Positions 23,577-33,269 of a stretch of 64,000 nt of DNA are shown here, piece by piece; position 1 is the first letter of the stretch, and each line of letters begins with the position of its first letter. Both the position numbers and the translations under genes were made by a program. The DNA is from Plenodomus lindquistii. Taxonomy: Eukaryota; Ascomycota; Dothideomycetes; Pleosporales; Leptosphaeriaceae. The notes under the pieces are model-generated. The model saw only the letters and a program-made list of their open reading frames with translations. It ran no database searches and was not told the DNA's origin. The stretch lies in assembly GCA_025504975.1 (NCBI GenBank), contig JANUWI010000014.1, positions 1,116,001 through 1,180,000 of the forward strand, in the 5' to 3' direction.

Positions 23577-23974
23577 CTACCTTCCCTTGCGCCAACATTC
23601 CCCTTGCCTCGGCATGCAGAAGCCGGCGAAACCAAAGCAATGGCATGGATACTAGAACACACAAATCAGCATAGGCATCTCACGATAACCTCATCTCATT
23701 TAATCATACGAGAAGAAAGCTTGCATGGAAATACGAAGCAAAAAGTACATACAGGCACCCATTTCGGATTTCCAGCAGTTTCAGCAGTGTTGTCTTCGGT
23801 GCTGAGAGAATTGCTCTCTGGAGCAAGGGGAGAAGCTGTTCACAAATACTCAGTTTCACATAATCTTGATATTTTGATAAAAAGGGTTGATGAGAAAGGC
23901 ATCATACCAATAGGGGCAGCGAAGACATTGCTCGTAAGGGCGAAAGCCGCCATAGTAACAATCGCGAACTTCAT
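23577..23974 (-). CDS. Small secreted cysteine-rich protein (candidate effector), 74 aa
   Basis: Three short exons, 23974-23908, 23835-23753 and 23651-23577, give 74 residues. Introns are 23836-23907 (GTATGA...GAACAG) and 23652-23752 (GTATGT...TTCTAG); both keep the frame. Exon 1 is a textbook signal peptide (MKFAIVTMAAFALTSNVFAA) with an Ala-X-Ala-like cut site. A hydrophilic Ser/Thr/Glu stretch follows. Exon 3 holds four cysteines spaced C-X1-C-X6-C-X6-C (CHCFGFAGFCMPRQGEC), ending in WRKGR and a TAG stop. Size, secretion signal and clustered Cys match small secreted proteins used by plant-associated fungi as effectors or antimicrobial peptides. No function is claimed. It sits between the RNase H-like gene and a zone of pseudogenes and mobile DNA, a usual setting for such genes. 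Confidence 0.72.
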
Positions 23975-25075
23975 GATGAGCAGTGGATGTGGTATGCTCG
24001 CTTGGATGAGGAAAGGCTCTGAGCAGTGGAGTTTGTCCTTTGAATCTACTCCCAGTAGAATGACAGCTGCGCCTTGATGCTTTATGTATGCGCACTCGAG
24101 GTCAGACCAAGACTAGGTCCAACATATCAGTCGATATTTCCTAGGTGCTAGCAAACCCTGTAATGAATTTCTGGTGCTCAACTTTTGCTGGAAATAACTG
24201 CTCCCGCATCTTTAGCTCCAAGACTATCACATATCAGCGCATCTCGAGTGGTGATGGCAAAAGGAGAATGTTTGCGTTGGTCATTTCACAGGACTAGTGT
24301 TACACCATCACACCGGGTGTCTCCTTGATCTCAATATCACATCGGATTGCAATTTTCAATTGACCCGTATGAAGCAGGTATGCACATCTAATATCGGGAC
24401 ACGGGTGACTCACAACTGTCCATCTTTTATTTGCTCAGGCTACAATCGAAGAATGACGTTATTCGAGCCTTTGGTGATGGCCGTACATCAGTCCATTCGC
24501 CGAAAGCTGCCTTTCCATTAGAGGAGCGACAAGAAGTCATGAAAGTTGCGCCGCGCTACTCCGCGTAGCATACTTCTCCGAACTCGACAAATTATCTTCA
24601 TAGTACACTCATGGGAGGAGATATAAATTTGCAAATCCATGTGATCAAGCATGTGAATCGGGAGTGAAACTTTGCATAGTTGCCTATAGTCACTACAGGG
24701 TGAAGCGCACAAGCTCATTGGACTTTGAAGGACTGTATCTCGTGAGTGCACGGCGTTACGATGTTAATCACTATTGTTTAGAAACGGGATACATGGTTCG
24801 AACGTGGCCGAGGGAGTGTTGAGAATGGCACGCCCTCTCGAATCTGACCTGGAACACCATCCACCACAGCCTTGTTAGTATGCATGAGAAGACCAGAATT
24901 TATGAGGCAAGGGCGATATCTGGAAGTCCGTCCGACTAAGCTGAGCTTTTTATAAAATCAGCCGCATTCCGTGCTGCGACTTGAGACAACATTGACATCA
25001 AATTACAAGACTGTGTATTCCCTGCTATACGGACAGTATCTTGCACTTAAAGCAGAAATGGACAATAACATGTCT
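23975..25075. other. Intergenic stretch, no supported gene
   Basis: 1.1 kb upstream of the small secreted protein gene. Short frames on both strands lack domains and splice continuity. It likely includes the promoter of the minus-strand secreted-protein gene. Confidence 0.45.
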
Positions 25076-26356
25076 TTAAGAAGCCGAGGCAGCCTTGAAC
25101 CTGCTGACTTCCCAAGTCTTCTTAACTCGAATTTTCTGATGATCGCTGGTAATCGGCCATGTTTCTTGTCTACCTTGTACAGCTGATATTTTGACGGATG
25201 GTGTGTCTTCGGGTAATGGCTGCAATTGTAGTTGAACCTGGGAGGAGTTGTCGGTATCGTCGCATAGTTCTGAGAATGTACTCGTCGGATCTCTTCCAAC
25301 GTATTTGCTGGCTTTGTTCGAAAAGATTGTGGTCGTCTTGTTGCAATCGTACTCATAGCTAGAACCATAGGCTTTTAGCGACCTCTTCTAAAACGAAGGG
25401 CGCATTAGAGGTATGCACGCAAGTCCAATCGCGACAGCAGGCTCAAGGCCTGAGAGGAGTGTGGTGAGCACACCGCTATGTGTCATGTCGGCGAAGATCA
25501 AGCTCGGTAAGAGCGTCTGTCGATAGATGGTGATCACCCAAGTGCTATGGGGGAGAGTCAGCGAGTTTGTTATCAATCATCACTCAGACGCAATCACGTA
25601 CCCTATACCAATACTCGGCAGCCCCATGGAAAGGATTTTTCTGCGCAAGGGCATGTGCAGTTTGATCAGGTACGGCATAGGTAGTACTATGATGACAGCG
25701 TCCGTGATCAGATTTAAGCAAAGTAAAATGCTGGCTGGCTACCGCAGGTTCCTGGTGTAAGAGGGTCCCAGTTTTTCGCGAGCGGGCGGCAGATCAAGAA
25801 GCCCGCCATAATATCGGCAGAGTTCCATGCTATTATTGTGGCTCCAATGCACTGGGTCCAACGAAGCATAGATGGGATTGGTATGATTGCCACGTACATT
25901 AGTAGTACGGATAGCTTGCTGAAGCAGACAGTGACATTCCACAGTAGCGCAAAAGTCATGATTCCCTATGCAGCGCATGATTGTCAGATGTTTGGAGTGG
26001 GCTCACAGACAATGGATGCACTGACCTTGAAGAAGAATGTCACAGTTGCGGGCCCAAATCGCTGATAGATATCTGCGGTGTGAAAGCCAAATCCTCCAAA
26101 AGTCGTCAAAACCATGCAACAGGTGTGCAGTCCATTGTTCCATAACTAACAACCATGTCAGATCTCAGCGGGACAAGATGAGTCGTATCCAGCTTACTAG
26201 AGCAGCCACGATGCAGTAGTCACTGCGATCCAATCGCGTGCCCTTCATCTTAGCGACGAGGCGAAGGCCGACTAGGAGGGTGGCGATGAGAATAAATGCT
26301 GCAGATGTCGCAAGTAGGGACACTTAGTTCGAGTTTTCTATGGGGATGATGGTCAT
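25076..26356 (-). pseudogene. Decayed rhodopsin-like integral membrane protein gene (SAT20/PTH11-like)
   Basis: Read on the minus strand from ATG 26356, the pieces match the fungal rhodopsin-domain family: LLATSAAFILIATLLVGLRL, then (after an intron starting GTAAGC) LHTCCMVLTTFGGFGFHTAD and RFGPATVTFFFK, then (after GTCAGT...GCATAG) FALLWNVTVCFSKLSVLLMY and AGFLICRPLAKNWDP, then TDAVIIVLPMPYLIKLHMP, then (after GTACGT...CCATAG) FADMTHSGVLTTLLSGLEPA, and a hydrophilic tail ending TWEVSRFKAASAS. Lesions: TAA after ENSN near the start, a small deletion and frameshift after AFYFA (near 25715), and TAG after LMRPSF (near 25388). Splice sites are still intact, so decay is fairly recent. Intact relatives are seven-helix proteins of fungal surface or secondary-metabolite loci; function here is lost. 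Confidence 0.78.
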
Positions 26357-27091
26357 GATTCTACTCGCAACAAAGCTGGAGGAACATTGAGAAGGGGACT
26401 GTGTATAACGGTCGAAGTCATCTCACTCACCTTTGTAGTAAACCCCTCAGTGATCCCCCGAACTGTGCGCTCTGAATCTCAACAATGCAGATGCACATCG
26501 CTCCTACGTCCATAATGCGACGACATGGCGGGGCTGGCGTGTCAACAATAACCTATCAGCATAGCATAGCCTTGAGTGAGGTCTGCCGAGACGTGTTAGT
26601 CCATCTTCTTCACACGAAGCTCAATTTACCAAGTTACTGGTTCCGAGCTGATCAGCACCATATTGTGCATGATGATTGCTCTACTGTGTAGGTACGCTCA
26701 GGTATAAACAGGGCCATCACGAGCGAAGGCGGCCCAATTGCCCCAATTTTCCCACAAGTGACAAGTGATACTACCTCCCAGAAAACCAAGTTCAATAACT
26801 ATCTGGACCTTTGGGGCCATTATACCAGATATCCGATGATGACTGAAGTGTGTACCGGCTTGCGGGGCGTCTCCCAAGTCGCTGCAAACAAGAAACGGCA
26901 GCGTGGCACCGCCGTGCCGCACTTGGCGCCCCACAACCTGCCCCTCTTGCTTCGTTCACTCTTCATCGACTTTCCAATGAGAACACGGTTTCACGTGGCC
27001 ATTGTATGCTACCTATTGAGGTCAGAATCCTAGACACTCCGTGTGTGGCGAATACTTCAGCTCACAGTCAAAGTCTTGAATTTTTGCTTAA
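26357..27091. other. Intergenic stretch left of the Tc1/mariner-like element
   Basis: 735 bp with only short frames lacking recognisable domains. Composition is ordinary up to the TA target site at 27092-27093. Confidence 0.4.
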
Positions 27092-27093
27092 TA

Positions 27094-28443
27094 CAGTTAC
27101 GCGTCAAAAGTTTCCGCCGCCAACCCCACCTCACCTCACCTCACCCCACTAACACCCTAACTTTCAACCACCACAACTATGGCTACACCCCGCTAATTTA
27201 GACAAGAAATAGATAGAAATGCTCGCTATAGGCTAAATATAAATCTAGAAATAAAAACGCGTATTATTAGTATAATATAGGCAGGTTCTATAGTAATTAA
27301 AGCTAGAAACGTAGTTAGACAGTTAGCGCGCGCAGCACGCAACTTATAAAAAAAATACTACTAAATAGATTTAATATAAAATAAATTTTATAGTAGTAGA
27401 TTTTCTATATTTACTAACTTTAAAAAGAAAATAGTACACTGTAAAGTACGCGCTGCCTTTAAAATTATCTATAAAAAGCTTTCTAAACTACTTGCGTTAC
27501 GCTCTCTAATAGCACTTATAAAAAGTCTACTAGCTGCTTAATACTATACTAGATACTTAAAAAGTATAGCTTTACTAATTATTTATATAAAAAGTAACTA
27601 AAATTAACCTATACGCGTGCTTTAGTACGCCTACACTTTTACTATAAATATTATAACTTTCTATAGAGCTAGTATACACTTAAATTTAGTAATAAGTACT
27701 TATTTATAAAAAACGCTAGCTATAAATAAAAGTAGTGCTTTTGCTACCTATATAAAAAATAGAAAAAAAAAATAATAACTAAGTATAAAATAGGCTGCTA
27801 GCTATAGTAGATAGTATAAATAGCTATATAGCTAGATAAATATAAATAGGCTTAGTAAAGTAATCTAGTAATTATAAAGCGTAATTCTAATACTCTATAT
27901 AGTAGTTATATAGTAAAAAATTATATTAAAGCTCTAAAGTAGAGACTTCTACTTTACTACTAGTATTTATAGTTTTTTATATATAATAATATACCTATCT
28001 ATAAAGCGCGCGCAACGCTTAACTAGCTAGATAAATATAAAATTATAATAATTAACTAGTTACTCTATTTACTTAATTTTAACTCTATTAAGTACTTTTA
28101 GTAGCATTTTAAAAAGTGTATATATAAATTCTACTTTTAGTATAATAATTATACTAGAGCTAAAAAAAAGTAGAATAGCTTTTATAAAGCTTTAAAAAAG
28201 TACTAGCGTAGTATTTTAGCGTAGCTAATTAAATAATTTATTATAAGTATATTTTAGCGTATAGCTGCCTGCAGGCAGGCGCGTAGATAGTAAATAAAAT
28301 ATTAGATACTAATTTATTAATTTACTTAAAAGTACGTTAAACTACCCTGTTTTAGTAGCGCAATTGGCGTTAGTGATCAATCAGGTTATATAGGTGATGG
28401 GGCACGTGCTCGGGTAACGGCGGAAACTTTTGACCTAGTACTG
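27094..28443 (+). mobile_element. RIP-damaged Tc1/mariner (pogo)-type DNA transposon
   Basis: The 1,350 bp element starts CAGT at 27094 and ends ACTG at 28443, flanked on each side by TA (27092-27093 and 28444-28445), the target duplication of Tc1/mariner elements. Inverted ends share a perfect 17-base block, GTCAAAAGTTTCCGCCG (27103-27119 and its reverse complement at 28418-28434), plus the outer CAGT. The inside from about 27190 to 28330 is very AT-rich, almost free of CpA/TpG, and full of stops. On the plus strand short remnants still resemble a transposase helix-turn-helix region: QEIDRNARYRLNINLEIKTR, then VRQLARAARN, later KLSKLLALRSLIALIK. The element is dead and was mutated by RIP. 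Length fits a full Tc1/mariner copy. Confidence 0.85.
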
Positions 28444-28445
28444 TA

Positions 28446-29114
28446 TCATAAGTCACATACAAAAGTTCAGAACGCCAAAGATCAACTTTGCCCACACCAC
28501 ATAGGCACATGCATCACATCCTTTAGTCTCTTCCTTGGACTGCGAACTCAATTCTTCGACGCGGCACTTTGATCAGACCAGCCAGCATTGTGATCCTTCC
28601 ATGCAACATGGAGTTTTTAGCCTCTTAGATTAAACACCGTATTCCTGGAAAATCTGTCGCGGACATCTTGAATGCCCAAGAACAGTTGATTGTACCATTG
28701 AATGAAGGTTTAAACGCCCCCTCCGGCGTATCAAAAGTACGAAGCACGGTTTTGATTACGGAATTGATCCTCTCAGTGGCCCGCAAGCTTGCTTGCGGTA
28801 CTTTGGTAGAGAAATAGTACGAAAACAGCATCGTTACTAGCTTTCACTTATCAAGGCTACCGTCTTGCGCTATTATCGCTCCTATCTAATTGCCTTAGAC
28901 GTTGCATGAAGCCCCATCGCCGGCCTACAGACTCTCTGCGTACTATGCCTCAAGAAGCGCCGCGAAGATTTCCAGATACCCTGGGCAGTGGGTACATAAC
29001 GGGCCGTGTTCCAGTCTACTGTAGGTTCGGTCGAGTTGTTTTTTCCAACAAGACCTTCCTTTTTCCTGCTGTGTACACAGCGCACGATTGAGATAATCAG
29101 TATCAATTCCTGCA
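28446..29114. other. Intergenic stretch right of the transposon
   Basis: 670 bp. A minus-strand frame of 68 codons (28625-28831) looks like a piece of real protein (ASLRATERINSVIKTVL, TPEGAFKPSFNG) but has no recognisable family and no continuation; it may be a relic. Confidence 0.4.
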
Positions 29115-30060
29115 ATGAGCCTCTCAACAGCCAGACCACAGCAGGTCGCAATAGTTACGGGTGGTACTGTCCGTAAGCCTCTTCCATAGAGAAGTCGAGA
29201 CTAACATATAACCGTAGAGTGGTATCGGATCATGGCTTGCTCGTCACCTCAAAGACCGCGGCTTTCGGGTTGCGATATGTGGCCGACGAGAGAAGGAAGG
29301 GACGGAAGTCGCCGCAGCCATTGATCCCTCGGGCGAGTCGATCATGTTTGTGCAGTGCAATGTCACATCCTATTCTGCTCAAGCGAACCTGTTCCACTGC
29401 GTGTGGAAAAAATGGGGTCGATTGGACGTGTTCATCGCCAACGCAGGTTGCATTGATCAAGGCTCAGTCTACAATTTCGCACGCCGTGACGCGGCTGTGG
29501 ACGACCTACCTCCTGAGCCTAACACAGCGTGCACAGACATCGACTTCAAGGGAACTATTTATGGTACTACGCTCGCGACTCACTTCATGCGTAACAACGC
29601 TCACGGTACGGGAGGCAAGATCATCGTGACTGGCAGCATGATTGGTGTCTATCCCTGTCCCACCTTTCCAGAGTATTGTGCGGCAAAAGCAGCCACACAG
29701 CATTGGGTGAGAACCATGGGGCCGATACTAAAGGCTAAGGAAGGAATCACGATCAACTGCGTTATGCCTGGTGGTATCGAGACGCCCGCTATGCCAGGAT
29801 TTTCTAAAGCCTTCCGACCAGAACAGATGACGCTACGATCGACTTTGCTTTCCGCATATGACTTTTTCCTTGCAGATGAGGAGAACAAGATCACTGGCCA
29901 ACTGCTTGAGGCCGCGCATGATAAGCTGTACGAATGGGGTAGTCCGCTGTACAAAAGTGGAGCTTTTGCTAAGCGAACCGAGGCAGTCTTTGAGCCATGG
30001 TTTGAACAAGTACATGGCGAGCGAAGCGGCCTTCCAAACACATTACACAGTTGGCCGGAA
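29115..30060 (+). CDS. Short-chain dehydrogenase/reductase (SDR)
   Basis: Exons 29115-29168 and 29218-30060 encode 299 residues. The intron 29169-29217 has a weak donor (GTCCGT) but a good CTAAC branch site; splicing rebuilds the cofactor motif TGGTSGIG. Other SDR marks are RLDVFIANAG (the NAG motif), Ser in TGSMIGVYPC, and catalytic YCAAK, followed by GITINCVMPGGIETPAM. The protein resembles the 15-hydroxyprostaglandin dehydrogenase-like group, which oxidises or reduces alcohols and ketones with NAD(P). The oddity is the 3' end: there is no stop where the family ends (about HGERSGLPNTLHSWPE). The frame runs straight into the NmrA-like gene that begins at ATG 30061 and stops at TAG 30193. The natural product would be a 343-residue SDR with a 44-residue NmrA extension. 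Confidence 0.8.
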
Positions 30061-31144
30061 ATGGGTACTAAGATCATAGCTATTACTGGTGCTACAGGCA
30101 GTCAAGGTGGCGGGGTCGTCAATGTCATGAAACAGACTCCTGGCTGGAAGGTCAGAGCCATCACCCGTAATCCCAACAGCGATGCTGCGAAGTAGCTGGC
30201 CGCTGAGGGAATCGAAGTTGTTCAGGCAGACTTCCATGACTTAGAATCCCTTCGTAACGCTTTCAAGGTAAATGTTGTATCGTCAATCCATGTTGATTTC
30301 GCCGGCTTACATCTTATTTGTTAGGATGTACACGCTGTCTTTGCCGTCACGCAATGGTGGGAGCATATCTTCAAAGGCAAGACTCAGGACGAGGCCGGCG
30401 AAATTGAAGAGGAACAGGGCATGAACCTCGCTCGAGCCGCGGCTGAAACGCGCACAGTTGAACACTACATTTGGTCCACAACACCGAGCGCAACACTAAT
30501 GAGCAAAGGCAAACTACGAGCACCGCACATGGACTACAAGGCCAATGTCGACACTAGGATCAAATCTGAATTGCCGAATCTGGCCGCGATCACGACATAT
30601 CTTTACTTTGGATACTACCCTCAGAACATGGCGTTCTTCCCGCTTTGCAAGCCGATAGAATATGTATGTAAGACAAGAATCGTATGAATGATGGAGATCG
30701 CTGATAGAGACTTTCCAGCCTGGGACTGGCAAATACATTCAGACCATGCCTACCAAAGCCGATGCAAGGATCTTGCTAGCTGGCGACATGACTATAAACC
30801 CAGGCATCTGGGTGCGACAAGTCATCGCCACGGGCAACGCAGCATATGGAAAGTATGCGAACGTTGCGTTGGAGAAGTGGACATACCAAGGGATGGTCGA
30901 TGTTTGGTCGGAGATCACAGGAAAGCCATGTGTTTTCACCGAAGTCACGTTGGAAGCGGTGACGGCGCTATACGGCGCTGTTGGCAACGAACTCGCATTG
31001 CAGATGAAGTTTGGCGAGTTTTGCGATCCCTGGGAGGAGACGAAAGACCACATTAGTCCTGAAGAGCTGGGTATCGATCGCAATGAGGTCGTGGGATTCA
31101 GAGGCACCATTGAAGGGTTGCAGAAACGAGGCTTCTGGGCTTGA
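30061..31144 (+). pseudogene. NmrA-like NAD(P)-binding protein gene with premature stop, in frame after the SDR
   Basis: Exons 30061-30267, 30325-30663 and 30719-31144 would give 323 residues, the normal NmrA size. Introns 30268-30324 (GTAAAT...GTTAG) and 30664-30718 (GTATGT...TTCCAG) keep the frame. The Rossmann start is ITGATGSQGGGVV, followed by RAITRNPNSDAAK; after it a TAG (30193-30195) replaces the next codon, and the family pattern continues with LAAEGIEVVQADFHDLES, then AVFAVTQWWEH, HYIWSTTPSA and PGTGKYIQTMPTKADARIL. NmrA-like proteins sense NAD(P) redox state or act as reductases. The single lesion suggests a recent knock-out or a base error. Nothing separates it from the SDR frame, so loss of the SDR stop brought the two together. 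Confidence 0.75.
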
Positions 31145-31206
31145 TCGGTGCGCATTGTTGTGAAGTTTGTTGTAGCCGTCACATGCTCTTCCAACATTTG
31201 GTATCT

Positions 31207-31806
31207 TCAATCACGTACTCGTTCTCTCAGTCCGGCGATGGTCTCTTCCAGTTGCAAGATATGCGCATCTTGAGATTCGAGGATGTCGCGCATCTGTTTA
31301 ATGATGTGTGCTTGAGATCGAACAATGTCTTGTTGCGAGTCTAGGGTCTCCTGCTGAACCTTGATAGTCTCAGAGTCCGATAACATTATCTCCTCGTACA
31401 GCTGCATGATTGACTCAGGGCGAGGCGCGCCGTCAGACTTTGGTGGATCGACAGAGTAGGGCGGTGGCGGTTGGTGATGGATTGGCGGGTTGCGCGTTGT
31501 CGAACGCGAGTCAATGTTCCGTATATCTGCTCGTCTGGATGACTTGGTTGCATCGCCGTTCTGAGGGCTTGGATGTCGACTGGATGGCGGTTCGACGGCT
31601 TGACATTCTTCTCGATCGGGTCTCAGGAGACGCGGGCTGGCGACCGGTCCTGGCTTGCCTCCAACTTGCACCTGAATCGTATATCGACAAACGATGTTCA
31701 TGTTGATGGAGCATAGCAGACAAGCGCACGCGAAGATGACGCGGAGACAGTACAAAAAGAATACACTCCACGCCAGAGCGTCTACTGGAATGCGGGGGTT
31801 CGCCAT
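31207..31806 (-). CDS. Hypothetical protein with N-terminal membrane segment and C-terminal coiled coil
   Basis: A single exon of 199 codons, convergent with the NmrA-like gene. Residues 10-36 form a hydrophobic helix (LAWSVFFLYCLRVIFACACL), probably a signal anchor. The middle is polar, Pro/Arg/Ser-rich and likely disordered (NPPIHHQPPPPYS). The C-terminal 75 residues are a clear amphipathic helix with regular heptads (QQETLDSQQDIVRSQAHII, then QMRDILESQDAHILQLEETI), that is, a coiled coil. I do not recognise the family. A membrane-tethered coiled coil suggests a scaffold or tether role, but this is inference. The ATG at 31806 is the first in frame. Confidence 0.55.
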   Translation of the reverse strand: MANPRIPVDALAWSVFFLYCLRVIFACACLLCSINMNIVCRYTIQVQVGGKPGPVASPRLLRPDREECQAVEPPSSRHPSPQNGDATKSSRRADIRNIDSRSTTRNPPIHHQPPPPYSVDPPKSDGAPRPESIMQLYEEIMLSDSETIKVQQETLDSQQDIVRSQAHIIKQMRDILESQDAHILQLEETIAGLRERVRD

Positions 31807-33269
31807 CGCGTCGTGAGGTGAAGCTTCATCATCGCGAAAGACGGCGCAGGTCTCTGTTTATCAATGGCGACCCGGCAACGCGTTTCGCGGTGGCGTGGCC
31901 ATGGCTGTAATTACGTTTGGGTTATCCTGTTTGTGTGTAGTGGTGTGTAAACAGGCGTTCACGCGGAATCCTCACGCTGCCACTGAGACAAGCGCATTTG
32001 CATCTCGCGATGTGATTGGCTCTTCCACCATGACTCTGAAACATCACACCTTCGAAGCATCATCACACGCTCATCCACAAGCGATCATCAAACTATCGTT
32101 CTGCAGCCCATACCGACCGATGAGTCTAGGTAATTCATCAGATCATCATCTGGGGTGTGAGAGGTCGCTGGCTGGGCTCGCGCAATGTGCTCTCTTCTCC
32201 CCGCTTCTTAGGTAGCGCTCCCTCTCCAGCGGCCCGTTCCTTCGTGCCGCCCACATCGGCTCGTGTCTTGTCAGCTGTTGCATTCACTTCGTTATCCGCA
32301 CTTGCTGCAGCCTCCGCGATTGGCCCGTCGCTGATCAGGCATTCCTGTTGTCATCGTCATAAGCACTTGGCTTGGCCTGAAGTCAGCTCAGGCAGTGCAA
32401 GTGAGGCGAAACTTAGATCACATCAACCTCCAGTTTCGCCCTTCGCTTCTGTCTATCTTTGCCACCATATAGTGCTCACAAGTGGTCCCACTAGACAGCC
32501 TCACAATTCCTGCGACAGGACTTTCAATAGTTACAAGCGATTTGGCGAATCGCGTTCAAGATATTCGAGAACTCGTGAGAGCGCATCCTTGCGGTCGTCT
32601 GAGAAAGCCTAGCGAGCATTAATATCGCGCCTACAAATGACGACAAGCGCGGTTTGTGTAGTGTTGCTTAGCGAGTCCTGCCTCCCTCCCTGAACGAGAT
32701 GCAGGCTCGTAATCTACCGGTACAACTGGTCGACACTACACCGATCGTACCACCTCCAAGACTACTCTGTGATCTGACTTGCTAATGGACTTCCGCGGTA
32801 GCGTTGAAAATTCCCATCTGCGTCACTAACATTTGGAAAGGGATCCGGGGAATGGAGTTCTGTCCGTTCCCTGTGATTGCATGCCACATTCCTGGGTCAT
32901 ATGGCATAACCCAGATTCACATGCTCGGCACAGTCCATACACGATGAGAAGACTCAAACCTCTTGTCAGATACGAATATCATGTTCTTCCGCTTCGTCCC
33001 GCGCCCTGTATCATGCGATCAAGTCTAATATAGAGAGCAGATGTGGGGAACCATGAAGGCTTCAACTTTGGCACAAGAATCTAAGTCCAATGGATGGGTG
33101 TACTTTCGGTCCCCCTTGTTTCGACAAGAATGAGCAGGCACATTCCGATAGCTCAGGAGAGACAATGCTCATTGTTGCGTCTGCGCGGACATTAACCCAA
33201 CAAGCGGTATAAAGTCTCGCAGACTTGGACTTCCAAAGTGTCATCGTAATCTTCTCTGCTCGTTACTTC
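31807..33269. other. Intergenic region, no supported gene, TATA box at the right end
   Basis: 1.46 kb. A plus-strand frame at 32157-32612 is Ser/Arg-rich without a domain and is not called. TATAAA at 33208-33213 lies about 57 bases before the ATG at 33270 and fits the promoter of the WSC-domain gene. Confidence 0.45.

Noticed and set aside
23400..24077. 225-codon plus-strand frame
   Set aside because: No domain; the opposite strand carries the spliced small secreted protein with signal peptide and cysteines.
24781..24810. GGTTCGAA-like B-box suggestive of a tRNA
   Set aside because: No matching A-box or cloverleaf stems around it.
28264..28283. Palindrome GCCTGCAGGC in the transposon core as possible regulatory site
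   Set aside because: Short palindrome with no partner; more likely a RIP-resistant remnant lacking CpA targets in mutated context.
28625..28831. 68-codon minus-strand frame with protein-like sequence
   Set aside because: Possibly a relic, but too short and without recognisable family or exons on either side.
32157..32612. 151-codon plus-strand frame, Ser/Arg-rich
   Set aside because: Composition is not protein-like, no ATG in good context and no domain.
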